A program made the position numbers and the translations under genes. Shown here piece after piece: positions 52,503 through 60,565 of a stretch of DNA of 64,000 nt. The notes below the pieces were generated by a model. The model had not been told where the DNA came from. It saw only the letters and a list, made by a program, of their open reading frames with translations, and did not search any database. How positions within the stretch are numbered: the stretch's first letter is position 1; each line of letters begins with the position of its first letter. The DNA comes from Ruegeria halocynthiae (GTDB lineage Bacteria > Pseudomonadota > Alphaproteobacteria > Rhodobacterales > Rhodobacteraceae), in NCBI RefSeq assembly GCF_900106805.1, contig NZ_FNNP01000012.1, forward strand, positions 39,109 through 103,108, in the 5' to 3' direction.

Positions 52503-52887
52503 ACTGCTTCACCAATCTACCTGCCTGGCGGCGATACTTTTCTGATAATTTGTAATCGTCATTCTTACCAGTATCTCGCCTTAATCAAGATCAGGCAATA
52601 CAGGAGAAACTATTGAAAAAATTGCAACTTTGTAGAGATCATCTCGTTGCAATTCACTATTTATCAGCCCTTCCCCAAAAGGTAATCCAGACTAGTCGTT
52701 CTTGCGGCCCATTGTTGCCGTTCGCTGCTGGTACAAGATTTAGTTCAGTCTGCACTCAACATGTGCTGACGAAGCGAACCCTTCAAATGCGTACCTTCGT
52801 GGCTGCCTTCAGCTCATGTGACTGAAGATTGTTGTGATTGCGCTTGTACAATCTTACGTTTCTTCAGACTTTTCTGGAGAAAAAACG
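52503..52887. other. Intergenic region with repeat fragment
   Basis: TTGCGGCCCATTGTTGCCG (52705-52723) followed by TTCGCTGCTGG is a fragment of the dispersed repeat. No gene is supported. The sulfatase frame is open upstream to GTG 52834. Confidence 0.4.
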
Positions 52888-54501
52888 TTGCCAAAGATAA
52901 GCGAACGACCAAACGTCATATTGATCCTCGCTGATGATTTGGGTTTTGCGGATCTCGGCGTTACGGGCTCCGAAATCAAGACACCTAACATTGATGCACT
53001 CACTCGCGACGGCACCTTGTTGTCGGCCATGTACAATTGCGCCAGATGTTGCCCGACCCGCGCGTCGTTACTGACCGGGTTGTATCCTCACAACGCAGGC
53101 GTTGGTCACATGGGGGCCAATCTTGGCACGCCCGCCTATCAAGGGTTCTTGCGCAACGACAGCGCCACGATTGCAGAGCACCTCAGGGCGAACGGCTACC
53201 GAACGCTGATGTCCGGGAAATGGCATGTCGCGGGGGATTTCATGGCCCGCGAGGTCGACAGTTGGCGCGTTGGCGATGTCGAGCACCCAACACCACGTCA
53301 GCGCGGGTTTGACCGCTTTTATGGCATTGTCGATGGCGTCACACATTTCTTTTCGCCGCATTACATGTTGGAAGACGATAGCCGGGTCGAGACCTTCCCC
53401 GATGATTTCTATTTCACAGATGCGATCACCGACAAAGCGGTCGGCATGATCGAAGAAACGCCCGAAGATCAGCCGTTCTTTCTCTATCTTGCACATACCG
53501 CCCCGCATTGGCCGCTTCACGCGCATGAAGAAGACATCGCCCGATACGACGGTGTTTACGATGCTGGGTGGGACGCCACACGCACCGCGCGCCACGAGAC
53601 GATGAATGCTATGGGGCTGTTCCAGACCAACTGGGATATTTCTCCGCGCGACACTCAGGTCCACCCTTGGATAGCGGAGAAGAACACCGACTGGGAATCC
53701 CGCAAAATGGCGACATATGCGGCAATGGTGGATCAGATGGATCAATCCATTGGCCGTCTGATCGCCGAACTAAAACGCATGGACAAGTTCGACAACACGC
53801 TGATCTTGTTTTTGTCCGACAACGGCGGCTGTGCCGAGTTCATGGCCGAAGATGGATGGGCCAAGTTTTTTCCGGACACCATCGCTGATGGCCGCAAGAT
53901 TGAGATGGGCAATCGCCCTGACATTATGCCGGGCAGTGCATTGACCTATCAAAGCTATGACAAACCTTGGGCCAACGTTTCCAACGCACCATTCAGGTTG
54001 TTTAAGCATTACGTGCACGAAGGCGGGATATCGACGCCGCTTGTCGCGCATTGGCCCAAAGGGTTTAGGGCCCGTGGCACCGCGCACGCTGCCTGTCACG
54101 TCGTGGACATCTTACCGACAATCCTTGAGGCAACAGGGTGTATATATCAGACCGAGGTTGGAGGGCACGAAATCCAGCCTATGCAAGGCGAATCCCTGCT
54201 TTCTTTGCTTTATGGAAAAGACTGGGAACGCGAACAACCGATCTTCTTCGAACATGAAGGAAACGCTGCAATTCGCCTCGGGCAATTCAAACTGGTGCGT
54301 CAATTTTCGCAAGATTGGGAGCTTTACGATATGGAGACAGACCGTACGGAATTGAACAATCTGGCTGGCACATCTCCGAAGCTTGAGGTGGATTTGAAAG
54401 GCCAATACCTTTCATGGGCAGCACAATCCGGGGTTTTGGATTGGGAGATTGCACTCCCGAAGTTACTAGACGCCTGGAAGATTGAGACTGCAGAGGGCTA
54501 G
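52888..54501 (+). CDS. Arylsulfatase-family sulfatase (type I)
   Basis: This type I sulfatase hydrolyses a sulfate ester. The metal motif is ILADDLGFADLG. The formylglycine signature is CCPTRASLLTG in CARCCPTRASLLTGLYPHNAGVGHM, so a formylglycine-generating enzyme is needed; none is in the window. SGKWHVAGD, HTAPHWPLHA and FLSDNGGC complete the site. No signal peptide is present with start TTG 52888 (GGAGA 7 bases upstream; 537 residues). GTG 52834 would add 18 residues without a better ribosome site. The substrate may be an alkyl or aryl sulfate imported into the cytoplasm. Confidence 0.85.
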   Translation: MPKISERPNVILILADDLGFADLGVTGSEIKTPNIDALTRDGTLLSAMYNCARCCPTRASLLTGLYPHNAGVGHMGANLGTPAYQGFLRNDSATIAEHLRANGYRTLMSGKWHVAGDFMAREVDSWRVGDVEHPTPRQRGFDRFYGIVDGVTHFFSPHYMLEDDSRVETFPDDFYFTDAITDKAVGMIEETPEDQPFFLYLAHTAPHWPLHAHEEDIARYDGVYDAGWDATRTARHETMNAMGLFQTNWDISPRDTQVHPWIAEKNTDWESRKMATYAAMVDQMDQSIGRLIAELKRMDKFDNTLILFLSDNGGCAEFMAEDGWAKFFPDTIADGRKIEMGNRPDIMPGSALTYQSYDKPWANVSNAPFRLFKHYVHEGGISTPLVAHWPKGFRARGTAHAACHVVDILPTILEATGCIYQTEVGGHEIQPMQGESLLSLLYGKDWEREQPIFFEHEGNAAIRLGQFKLVRQFSQDWELYDMETDRTELNNLAGTSPKLEVDLKGQYLSWAAQSGVLDWEIALPKLLDAWKIETAEG

Positions 54502-54521
54502 TCCCAAGCCTAATCCCGGTT

Positions 54522-54615
54522 ATTTCGGCCCATTGCAGACGTTCTGCATTACCACAATCTACCGAGGGGCACCCCGAAAGCGGGCATTCGGCCCTGTGCA
54601 GCATTTCAGCGGGTT
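54522..54615. repeat. Dispersed intergenic repeat, copy H
   Basis: TTTCGGCCCATTGCAGACGTTC ... CCCGAAAGCGGGCATTCGGCCC ... GCAGCATTTCAGCGGG shows the start and middle modules of the family in the gap between the sulfatase and the ArsC-like gene. It lacks the ACTCACAGT end. Confidence 0.5.
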
Positions 54616-54651
54616 TCGTTCAGCTAATTATGCAATTTTTGGTTCAAAACA

Positions 54652-54981
54652 TCAGCCCGGAAGCAAAGCCTTTTGAACTGTCTCATCCCAGCCAAGATAC
54701 AACATATCCTGATCGCGTATTACCGGGCGCGCCATCACTTTGGGTTGGGCTAAAATCTGGGCCTCTGCTTCTGAATTTTTCAGCCAATCATTGAGCCCTC
54801 TGTAATCATTCGACTTTCGATCCACGAGTAAGTCCCCAAATTCCGCTATGAGCTCGGCCAGCTCAGCCTCGCTCAGTGGTTCCGCCCGGACATCGCGGAA
54901 ACTGACTTCCTTGCCTTCTGCCTCCAACGCCTTGCGGGCCTTCTGGCAAATAGCGCAGGTGTTCAATCCATAGATCATCAT
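54652..54981 (-). CDS. ArsC/Spx-family thioredoxin-fold protein (YffB-like)
   Basis: This 109-residue protein of the ArsC family starts MMIYGLNTCAICQKARKALEAEGKEVSFRDVRAEPLSEAEL, with the N-terminal CxxC in the place of the reductase cysteine. It also has the QPKVMARPVIRDQDMLYLGWDE segment typical of YffB-like members. It is probably a glutathione-dependent reductase or regulator rather than a true arsenate reductase, since no ars operon is present. ATG 54981 with GAGGAGA upstream was chosen over a longer frame. A small frame ends just upstream on the same strand. Confidence 0.82.
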   Translation of the reverse strand: MMIYGLNTCAICQKARKALEAEGKEVSFRDVRAEPLSEAELAELIAEFGDLLVDRKSNDYRGLNDWLKNSEAEAQILAQPKVMARPVIRDQDMLYLGWDETVQKALLPG

Positions 54982-55000
54982 GTCGCGGTCTCCTCGGCGG

Positions 55001-55192
55001 TCATCCCGCAACCTCACGCATCAAGTCCTCCAATGCAACCAATCGATCCTGCATAGCAGCCCAGATGTTTCCCAAACTACGGACATTGTGAGTCGTTCCT
55101 TGAAGTTTCTGGGTTGACCCATCCCAGCCAATCGCCTGACAATCGAGATACTGCGTTGCGGCCAATCGAACCGGGCGCGGCAGTATTGCCAC
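55001..55192 (-). CDS. Small hypothetical protein
   Basis: An open frame of 63 codons from GTG 55192 ends 19 bases upstream of the ArsC-like gene on the same strand. It contains LAATQYLDCQAIGWDGSTQKLQG and ends WAAMQDRLVALEDLMREVAG. No ribosome site is obvious and I recognise no family. It may be the tail of a co-operonic gene or not expressed at all. Confidence 0.3.
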   Translation of the reverse strand: MAILPRPVRLAATQYLDCQAIGWDGSTQKLQGTTHNVRSLGNIWAAMQDRLVALEDLMREVAG

Positions 55193-55290
55193 GAGACTTT
55201 CGCAAAATCGCGCATTTCTGTTTTAGGTTTGTTCCTCCTGGTGCTCTGAACCGCTACGATTATCGCAGAGCCAACAAGCAGGATAACGCG

Positions 55291-55593
55291 ATGCGCAGTG
55301 CAATCTTCTTTCTCCTATCTGCATCGTTCTTAGGGGCCTTCATAGACGCAGAACCTGCAGCGGCAGCCTCACTTGGACGATACGAAGTTGTTGGCGTCGA
55401 AGAGGGTGACATGCTGAAAATGCGTGGTGGGCCTGGAACAGGCTACAATGTGATTGTTGGTCTTCCGAATGGGACTGCGCTACGAGTTCACAGTTGCGAG
55501 CAGACCGGTGGCACCCGTTGGTGCCGCGTTTCTTTGGTGCGTGCGCGTGGGCTCAAGGGCTATGTCTCCTGGGCCTATTTGCGAAAGACCTGA
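55291..55593 (+). CDS. Secreted SH3-domain protein
   Basis: This 100-residue exported protein has a signal peptide (residues 1-25, FFLLSASFLGAFIDAEPAAAA) and one bacterial SH3 domain: MLKMRGGPGTGYNVIVGLPNGTALRVHSCEQTGGTRWCRVSL ... GLKGYVSWAYL. Such domains bind peptidoglycan or metal-dependent partners in the periplasm. The two cysteines (HSCEQ and RWCRV) may form a disulfide. ATG 55291 follows AGGATAACGCG. It stands alone. Confidence 0.82.
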   Translation: MRSAIFFLLSASFLGAFIDAEPAAAASLGRYEVVGVEEGDMLKMRGGPGTGYNVIVGLPNGTALRVHSCEQTGGTRWCRVSLVRARGLKGYVSWAYLRKT

Positions 55594-55974
55594 TACAACG
55601 GCGATCGGCGTTACCACCTTAGCAGTACCTGCGAAATGTCGATGGAAATCGCCCTTTCTGTTCGGCTGGCATCGTTCAACCTGGGCCTAGAGCCGACTTG
55701 CGGGCCACAGAGGTGTTGGCCCGTTATACTCCGAAGAGATTGGCGCTAATTGCTGGCGTCGGCGCAGCCATTCAACGACGCACTGCATCAGGCGACCAAT
55801 AGCAATTTTACTAATGGTGCGGCATTACTTCTGATGGAGCCAATTGCAGCCTCACGAAGAATGCTTCCCGCGACAGCTCCAAGGCATTAAAGTAAGGATG
55901 AAAAATCCGTTGTTGCCTGAAAGTGCATGGGCCAGGCCAACTGCCCTCACCTCCTAATTTCTAGGACAGACGTG
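55594..55974. other. Intergenic region, nothing recognised
   Basis: No convincing gene in these 381 bases. GACTTGCGGGCCACAG (55693) and TTCAACGACGCACTGC (55770) only faintly resemble the dispersed repeats. Confidence 0.35.
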
Positions 55975-57492
55975 ATGTCAACCGAGACCGCATCCAGCCA
56001 TTCATCCTCTGCTGCCGACAGTGCAAAGGGCGCGAGTCCCAAGAAGCTTGGACTTTTTGCTATGACGCTGCTGGTTGTCAGCGCTATGTTTGGTGGCGGG
56101 GTATTCAATATCCCGCAGAATATGGCCCAGTCGGCGGCACTTGGGGCGATCTTGATTGCGTGGATGATCTCGGGGCTGGGCATTTTCTTTCTCGCGCGCA
56201 GTTTTCAGGTGCTGGCCGATATTCGTCCCGAAATGACGTCCGGCATCTACATGTACGCACGCGCTGGGTTTGGAAAACTGGCTGGGTTTCTGATCGCCTG
56301 GGGATACTGGCTGTCAGTGGCGTTCGGAAACGTTGGCTATGCCGTGCTGATGATGGACGCTCTGAACTATTTCTTTCCTCCGTACTTCGCCGGCGGCAAC
56401 ACCTGGCAGGCGACGCTGGGATCCTCTGCGATTATCTGGGGGCTGTGCTTTCTTGTGATGCGGGGCGTAAAGGGGGCCTCGTTGTTGAACAATATTGGCA
56501 CGGTGGCCAAGTTCGTTCCCGTGACGCTGTTCCTGCTGGTGGTACTCTATTTCTCGTTCAGCCGGGATCTTTTCACATCGGATTTCTGGGGCAATGTCAC
56601 TGTTCAGGCGCGGCAGGACAAACCACTGGGCGGTGTGGTCGAACAGATCAAGGGGACAATGCTAGTCACACTGTGGATGTATATCGGGATCGAAAGCGCG
56701 GTAGTCATGTCCAACCGTTCGGATGCCAAAACGGTGAGCCGGGCAACCTTGCTAGGTTACTTTATTGTGACGGTCCTGTTTGTTTTGGTTTCCGTCCTGC
56801 CATTCGGGGTCATGTCGCAAGGTGAGTTGTCGACCCTCGCACCCCCGTCGACGTCAGCGATCCTCGGGTCACTGGTAGGTTTATGGGGAGAGGTGTTGAT
56901 AAATATCGGTGTCATCATTGCATTGCTCAGTTCCTGGCTGGTCTGGACATTGCTGGTGGCGGAACTGCCCTGGGCTTGCGCCAAGGACGAGACCTTTCCA
57001 AAAATGTTCGCAAAGACCAACGCGGCTGGGATTGCGTCGATTTCCCTGATCATTTCCACGGCCATCATGCAGGCGGCGATCATTCTTGTGTATTTCTCGG
57101 ACAACGCCTGGAACCTGATGCTGTCAATTACGGGCGTAGTGATCCTGCCAGCCTATATTGGATCGGCGGCCTTTCTCTGGAAGCTCATAGCATCGGGCGC
57201 CTACCCTTCTACGGCGAAGGTGGGCAAGGCCGCGGCTTTGATCATCAGCCTGCTTGCGACGGGCTTTGGGCTCTGGCTGGTTTATGCCGCAGGCGTTCAA
57301 TTCATGCTGGCGGGAGCAGTGATATATGCGGCCGGGATCCCTGTATATTATTGGGCTCGCCGGTCGGGCAGTCCGGGAGAACGCGCCTTTTCCGGTTCTG
57401 AGGCCGTAGCGGCAATTGGGCTGTTTCTCGTCGCTATGGCTGCGATCTGGATGTTGATCGATGGGAGGTTGCCGCAGGTCTATGCAACCTGA
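55975..57492 (+). CDS. APC-family basic amino acid / amine antiporter
   Basis: This 505-residue inner-membrane transporter of the amino acid-polyamine-organocation superfamily has twelve or more hydrophobic segments. The first helix VVSAMFGGGVFNIPQNMAQ is the APC substrate motif of arginine/ornithine-type antiporters, and VGLWGEVLINIGVIIALLSSWLVWTLLVAELPW is typical of the APA group. ATG 55975 follows TAGGACAGACG. It is convergent, 31 bases away, with a gene for a PSD-type decarboxylase, so it may exchange an amino acid for its decarboxylated amine. The pairing is inference from position and family. Confidence 0.85.
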   Translation: MSTETASSHSSSAADSAKGASPKKLGLFAMTLLVVSAMFGGGVFNIPQNMAQSAALGAILIAWMISGLGIFFLARSFQVLADIRPEMTSGIYMYARAGFGKLAGFLIAWGYWLSVAFGNVGYAVLMMDALNYFFPPYFAGGNTWQATLGSSAIIWGLCFLVMRGVKGASLLNNIGTVAKFVPVTLFLLVVLYFSFSRDLFTSDFWGNVTVQARQDKPLGGVVEQIKGTMLVTLWMYIGIESAVVMSNRSDAKTVSRATLLGYFIVTVLFVLVSVLPFGVMSQGELSTLAPPSTSAILGSLVGLWGEVLINIGVIIALLSSWLVWTLLVAELPWACAKDETFPKMFAKTNAAGIASISLIISTAIMQAAIILVYFSDNAWNLMLSITGVVILPAYIGSAAFLWKLIASGAYPSTAKVGKAAALIISLLATGFGLWLVYAAGVQFMLAGAVIYAAGIPVYYWARRSGSPGERAFSGSEAVAAIGLFLVAMAAIWMLIDGRLPQVYAT

Positions 57493-57523
57493 GACACAAG
57501 GCTTGCCGCGACCGCCATATCGA

Positions 57524-58798
57524 TCATGAGGTCTTTCGGGGACCAATCTTGGCGATGCGCTCGTTGACAAGGATATTGGAACTGTCCAGTCCCGGCGATT
57601 GCCCATGCAGATCAAACTCGATATCGACATCCGGTTCGAATACCAGACAATGCGTAGATCCGCCGAAATGGAACATACCGATCTCGTCGCCCTTCGTAAC
57701 GTGCTGACCCTCATAGACCGTAACATCACAAGTAGACACCTCGGCCATGCCAATTGCCACGAAGCACATCAGCCCGATATCGGGATTGTCGGCTTCGATG
57801 AAGATAAGCGCGCGGGTTGCGACCTCAGCGATGTACCCTTGCGAGGCGTTCGGGCCTGCCGGGTCCAATCCTTCGGCCATGATCTCAGAGTAATACGTGC
57901 CCTCGATCAACCGCGTCTTCACGATACGGCCTGAGATCGGCGCGTGCCAACGATGATAGCTGAAGGCGCTCAGAAATGCCTGATACACTGTCCCGTCTTC
58001 AAAGCGGCTCGCATAAGGGTCGTTATCGAGCATGAATTGTAGCGCATAAGGTTGTGCCTTGATCCAAAACCTGTCGCGCAGTTTGACGTCTTGAGCCACG
58101 CGGTATGGGGCCGACTCACATGCGTTCGCAACGATGGAATCATCGCCGATTCCGGCGATCGGGCGCACACCCTCGCGGAACTGGCGGGTAAAGAAATCGT
58201 CCCAGGATTTGAAACCATAATGCGGCAACGACGGGTCGCAGATAAAATCCTCTACAAAGGTGGGCATCGCTTTTCTTGCATCGGCGCCGAACCAGCCGGA
58301 CTTGGGATCATCACCAAGAACCGATGTGCTTTCCGGGGATTGCAGAAACACAGCCCATTCGTTCAGCATTGCGCGCAGATGCGCGTCGATCTTATCGTCC
58401 AGGAAACCGGCCCAACCACCGACATTCGCCATCGACCAGTCGAGAATCGCGTTAAAGGGGAACCCCACTAGCCCGCTTTCGTTAAACTCAGGCGCATGGG
58501 TCATAATGGTGTTGAAGAGACGCAGCATATGCTCATAGTTGCGCACCTGCGGTTTACCAGAAGGCGAGGTTTTTTCGCTCTCGGGTACTTCCTGAAACAT
58601 CTGCGTAAAGAACATATAGACCTTGGCATCCGTTTCGATCAGCGTCTTGAGGTTCTGGACTGCGGGTAACAGAGGGCTAGTGTCCGTTTCAGCCTTTTTA
58701 GCAATCTTTGCAGACCAAGCATCCAGCACGTCTTGATCCGAAGGCAACCACTTCCCGACTTTGTAATGCACATTAACCGAAGTATCGCGTGAGGACAT
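57524..58798 (-). CDS. Phosphatidylserine-decarboxylase-family amino acid decarboxylase (PsiD-like)
   Basis: This 424-residue protein combines an N-terminal PSDC-type helical domain (about 15-200, with VYMFFTQMFQEVP and LDWSMANVGGWAGF) with a PSD catalytic domain. Self-cleavage sequence FGGSTHCLVF supplies the serine that becomes pyruvoyl, and histidine motif YHRWHAPISGRI is present. The arrangement matches the family branch that includes fungal L-tryptophan decarboxylase PsiD, not the about 300-residue phospholipid enzymes. There is no membrane anchor. It faces an APC antiporter gene, which suits a soluble amino acid decarboxylase. The substrate, aromatic or basic, is not determined. Confidence 0.82.
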   Translation of the reverse strand: MSSRDTSVNVHYKVGKWLPSDQDVLDAWSAKIAKKAETDTSPLLPAVQNLKTLIETDAKVYMFFTQMFQEVPESEKTSPSGKPQVRNYEHMLRLFNTIMTHAPEFNESGLVGFPFNAILDWSMANVGGWAGFLDDKIDAHLRAMLNEWAVFLQSPESTSVLGDDPKSGWFGADARKAMPTFVEDFICDPSLPHYGFKSWDDFFTRQFREGVRPIAGIGDDSIVANACESAPYRVAQDVKLRDRFWIKAQPYALQFMLDNDPYASRFEDGTVYQAFLSAFSYHRWHAPISGRIVKTRLIEGTYYSEIMAEGLDPAGPNASQGYIAEVATRALIFIEADNPDIGLMCFVAIGMAEVSTCDVTVYEGQHVTKGDEIGMFHFGGSTHCLVFEPDVDIEFDLHGQSPGLDSSNILVNERIAKIGPRKTS

Positions 58799-58872
58799 CT
58801 GATTGACCTTCCTGCTAAGATTGGGTTACGCGTTGAGGCAAGGCTAACACGACTTGCAAGATCTGTCGCAGA

Positions 58873-58956
58873 TTTCGGCCCATTCCCGCCGTTGGTGAAC
58901 GGGTCAAGATGCTGCGGTCGCAGCCCGCTTTTCGGACATTCACTGCAATCGCGAAG
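58873..58956. repeat. Dispersed intergenic repeat, copy I
   Basis: TTTCGGCCCATTCCCGCCG ... GATGCTGCGGTCGCAGCCC ... TTTTCGGACATTCACTGC repeats the start and middle modules of the family, in the gap between the decarboxylase and TetR genes (58799-59029). Confidence 0.6.
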
Positions 58957-59029
58957 ATAGAGCTCAGTCTTGATTTTTCTGTCGCCAAGGCATTTCCTTT
59001 GTGCTCCCCTTGCACCTATATTTTTTCCA

Positions 59030-59602
59030 CTACAGGGCCTCGCGATCACCAGCGGCTCGACGGAGAATCCAGTCGATACCGCACAGATAGTCTTCTATTG
59101 TCAGGGGATTGTTCGCTCCGCTGGAGGCAGCGAGTACAAACCCGTGTGCATAGTCAATAAGTAGGTGAACAAGAACATCGCCACCATCGCTGTTTTCAAG
59201 CTGATCCGTGTTGGCCTTCAGCTCCGCCGCCACGTCTTTCAGGTCCGCGCTCATTAGCGTCACGTCCTCAAGGATCGCGCGTAGTAGGTTGGCGTTCCTC
59301 AAAGCGTAACTGTAGTACATCGCCATGATGCTTCGGACCCGTTCGACAGGAGTGACCTCGTCAACGCCGTCCAGAACGCCCGCAAATGCATGTTCCACCA
59401 AATCGGACAGAAGCTGTTTCTTGGTGCCAGCGTGATAGGTCACCGCCATCGGTGTGACGCCAAGCTGGTCGGCAAGCGCACGAAACGATAGCGCGTCGAC
59501 GCCTTCGCCTTGGACAATCGGGAATGCAGTCTTCAGGATCAGCTGTTTCGAAAGGCGCTGCTCGGCCTTCGGCGGCCGCCCTGGTGAAGAGGCTTTCGTC
59601 AC
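59030..59602 (-). CDS. TetR-family regulator
   Basis: The 190-residue TetR protein has an N-terminal helix-turn-helix (KQLILKTAFPIVQGEGVDALSFRALADQLGVTPMAVTYHAGTK) and a C-terminal ligand domain like TetR_C types (LVEHAFAGVLDGVD, ILEDVTLMSADL). It begins with an unstructured basic tail, TKASSPGRPPKAEQR. It overlaps the RibD-like gene by four bases (ATGA), so it is read after it in one transcript and probably represses it. The effector is unknown. Confidence 0.88.
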   Translation of the reverse strand: MTKASSPGRPPKAEQRLSKQLILKTAFPIVQGEGVDALSFRALADQLGVTPMAVTYHAGTKKQLLSDLVEHAFAGVLDGVDEVTPVERVRSIMAMYYSYALRNANLLRAILEDVTLMSADLKDVAAELKANTDQLENSDGGDVLVHLLIDYAHGFVLAASSGANNPLTIEDYLCGIDWILRRAAGDREAL

Positions 59603-60138
59603 GCGGCTTTCAACCTGTAATCCAGATCCACCAGACCAGAAGGAAAGCTGTTGGCCGACACCAGTTCCAGATCGACATCGACCTCGGTCTCGCCAAATAT
59701 CCGGATGCCCTTACCGATGAGAATGGGAACCAGGGTGATCCGCATGTCTTCCACCAGCCCGGCCTTCAGGAACGAGCGAATGATCGCGCCGCCATCCACA
59801 TAGACGCGATTGAAACCGCGCGCGTCAAAGCTCTTCATCAAATCTTCGGGCGCCAAGTCTGAGACTTCGACTTTGTCGCGCAGATCGTCAGGAATTTCGG
59901 CGGAAGTCATTGTTCTACTAAGAACGACCACCGGTTTGGCGTAGGGCCACACCCCGAAGCCTCGCACCGTCCTATACGACCCGGACCCCATGACGATCAC
60001 ATCGACACTGTCCTGAAAGGCGACAAACCCGTGGTCTTCATCCGCGGTCGGTTGCTTTTCCAACCAATCCAACCGGTGATCAGGCCGCGCTACAAAACCG
60101 TCCAGGCTCATCGCCATCATGATATGTCCAGTGGGCAT
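59599..60138 (-). CDS. RibD C-terminal / dihydrofolate reductase-like protein
   Basis: The 179-residue DHFR-fold protein begins with MMAMSLDGFVARPDHRLDWLEK and continues VIVMGSGSYRTVRGF, VYVDGGAIIRSFLKAGLVEDMRITLVPILIGKGIRIFG, all typical of stand-alone RibD_C NADPH reductases (YwjB/YyaP type). The substrate is unknown; riboflavin synthesis is unlikely without the deaminase domain. ATG 60138 follows GGGAG, and a longer upstream frame is unsupported. It is co-transcribed with the TetR gene. Confidence 0.85.
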   Translation of the reverse strand: MPTGHIMMAMSLDGFVARPDHRLDWLEKQPTADEDHGFVAFQDSVDVIVMGSGSYRTVRGFGVWPYAKPVVVLSRTMTSAEIPDDLRDKVEVSDLAPEDLMKSFDARGFNRVYVDGGAIIRSFLKAGLVEDMRITLVPILIGKGIRIFGETEVDVDLELVSANSFPSGLVDLDYRLKAA

Positions 60139-60258
60139 CTTCCGGGTCTCCCGCAATAAATTTATACGGCATATAATAAAAGCAAAGATAGCGCTCAAGA
60201 GGTAGTTGTCATTTCTGGCCCTGAATCCGGACCCAGAAGGCCTGCACTGCTTCGCTCA

Positions 60259-60375
60259 AAGCGGCCCATAGGAGACATTCGGCGCCCTGCTGGCATTCTG
60301 CGGTCGCAGCCCGCATTCCGGTCATTCGCTGCAAGTGCAAAATTTGGCGCTGCTCGAACTCACAGTTTGCGGGAC
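60259..60375. repeat. Dispersed intergenic repeat, copy J (near full length)
   Basis: The 117-base copy reads AAGCGGCCCATAGGAGACATTC, CTGCGGTCGCAGCCCGCATTCC, TCATTCGCTGCAAGTGC and CTCGAACTCACAGTTTGCGG in order. It is collinear with copy G at 39838. It lies in the 427-base gap 60139-60565 between the RibD-like gene and the lectin-cyclase gene; the remaining bases carry nothing recognised. Confidence 0.7.
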
Positions 60376-60565
60376 GAAACTGCCCTTCGCGTGTCCGGGA
60401 TTAATAACCGCTCAAGATCCAGTGTGGACATTCGGGCTTGCCACTCAGAGCTGAACGCAGTTCATCGCTGCATTATGGAAAACCTTCTGCTCAGAGCACA
60501 AACCTTGCGGAAATAATTGAACCATGTTTCTGTCGACTAAATTGGTTTGTGAAGCGCAGCGCTTC

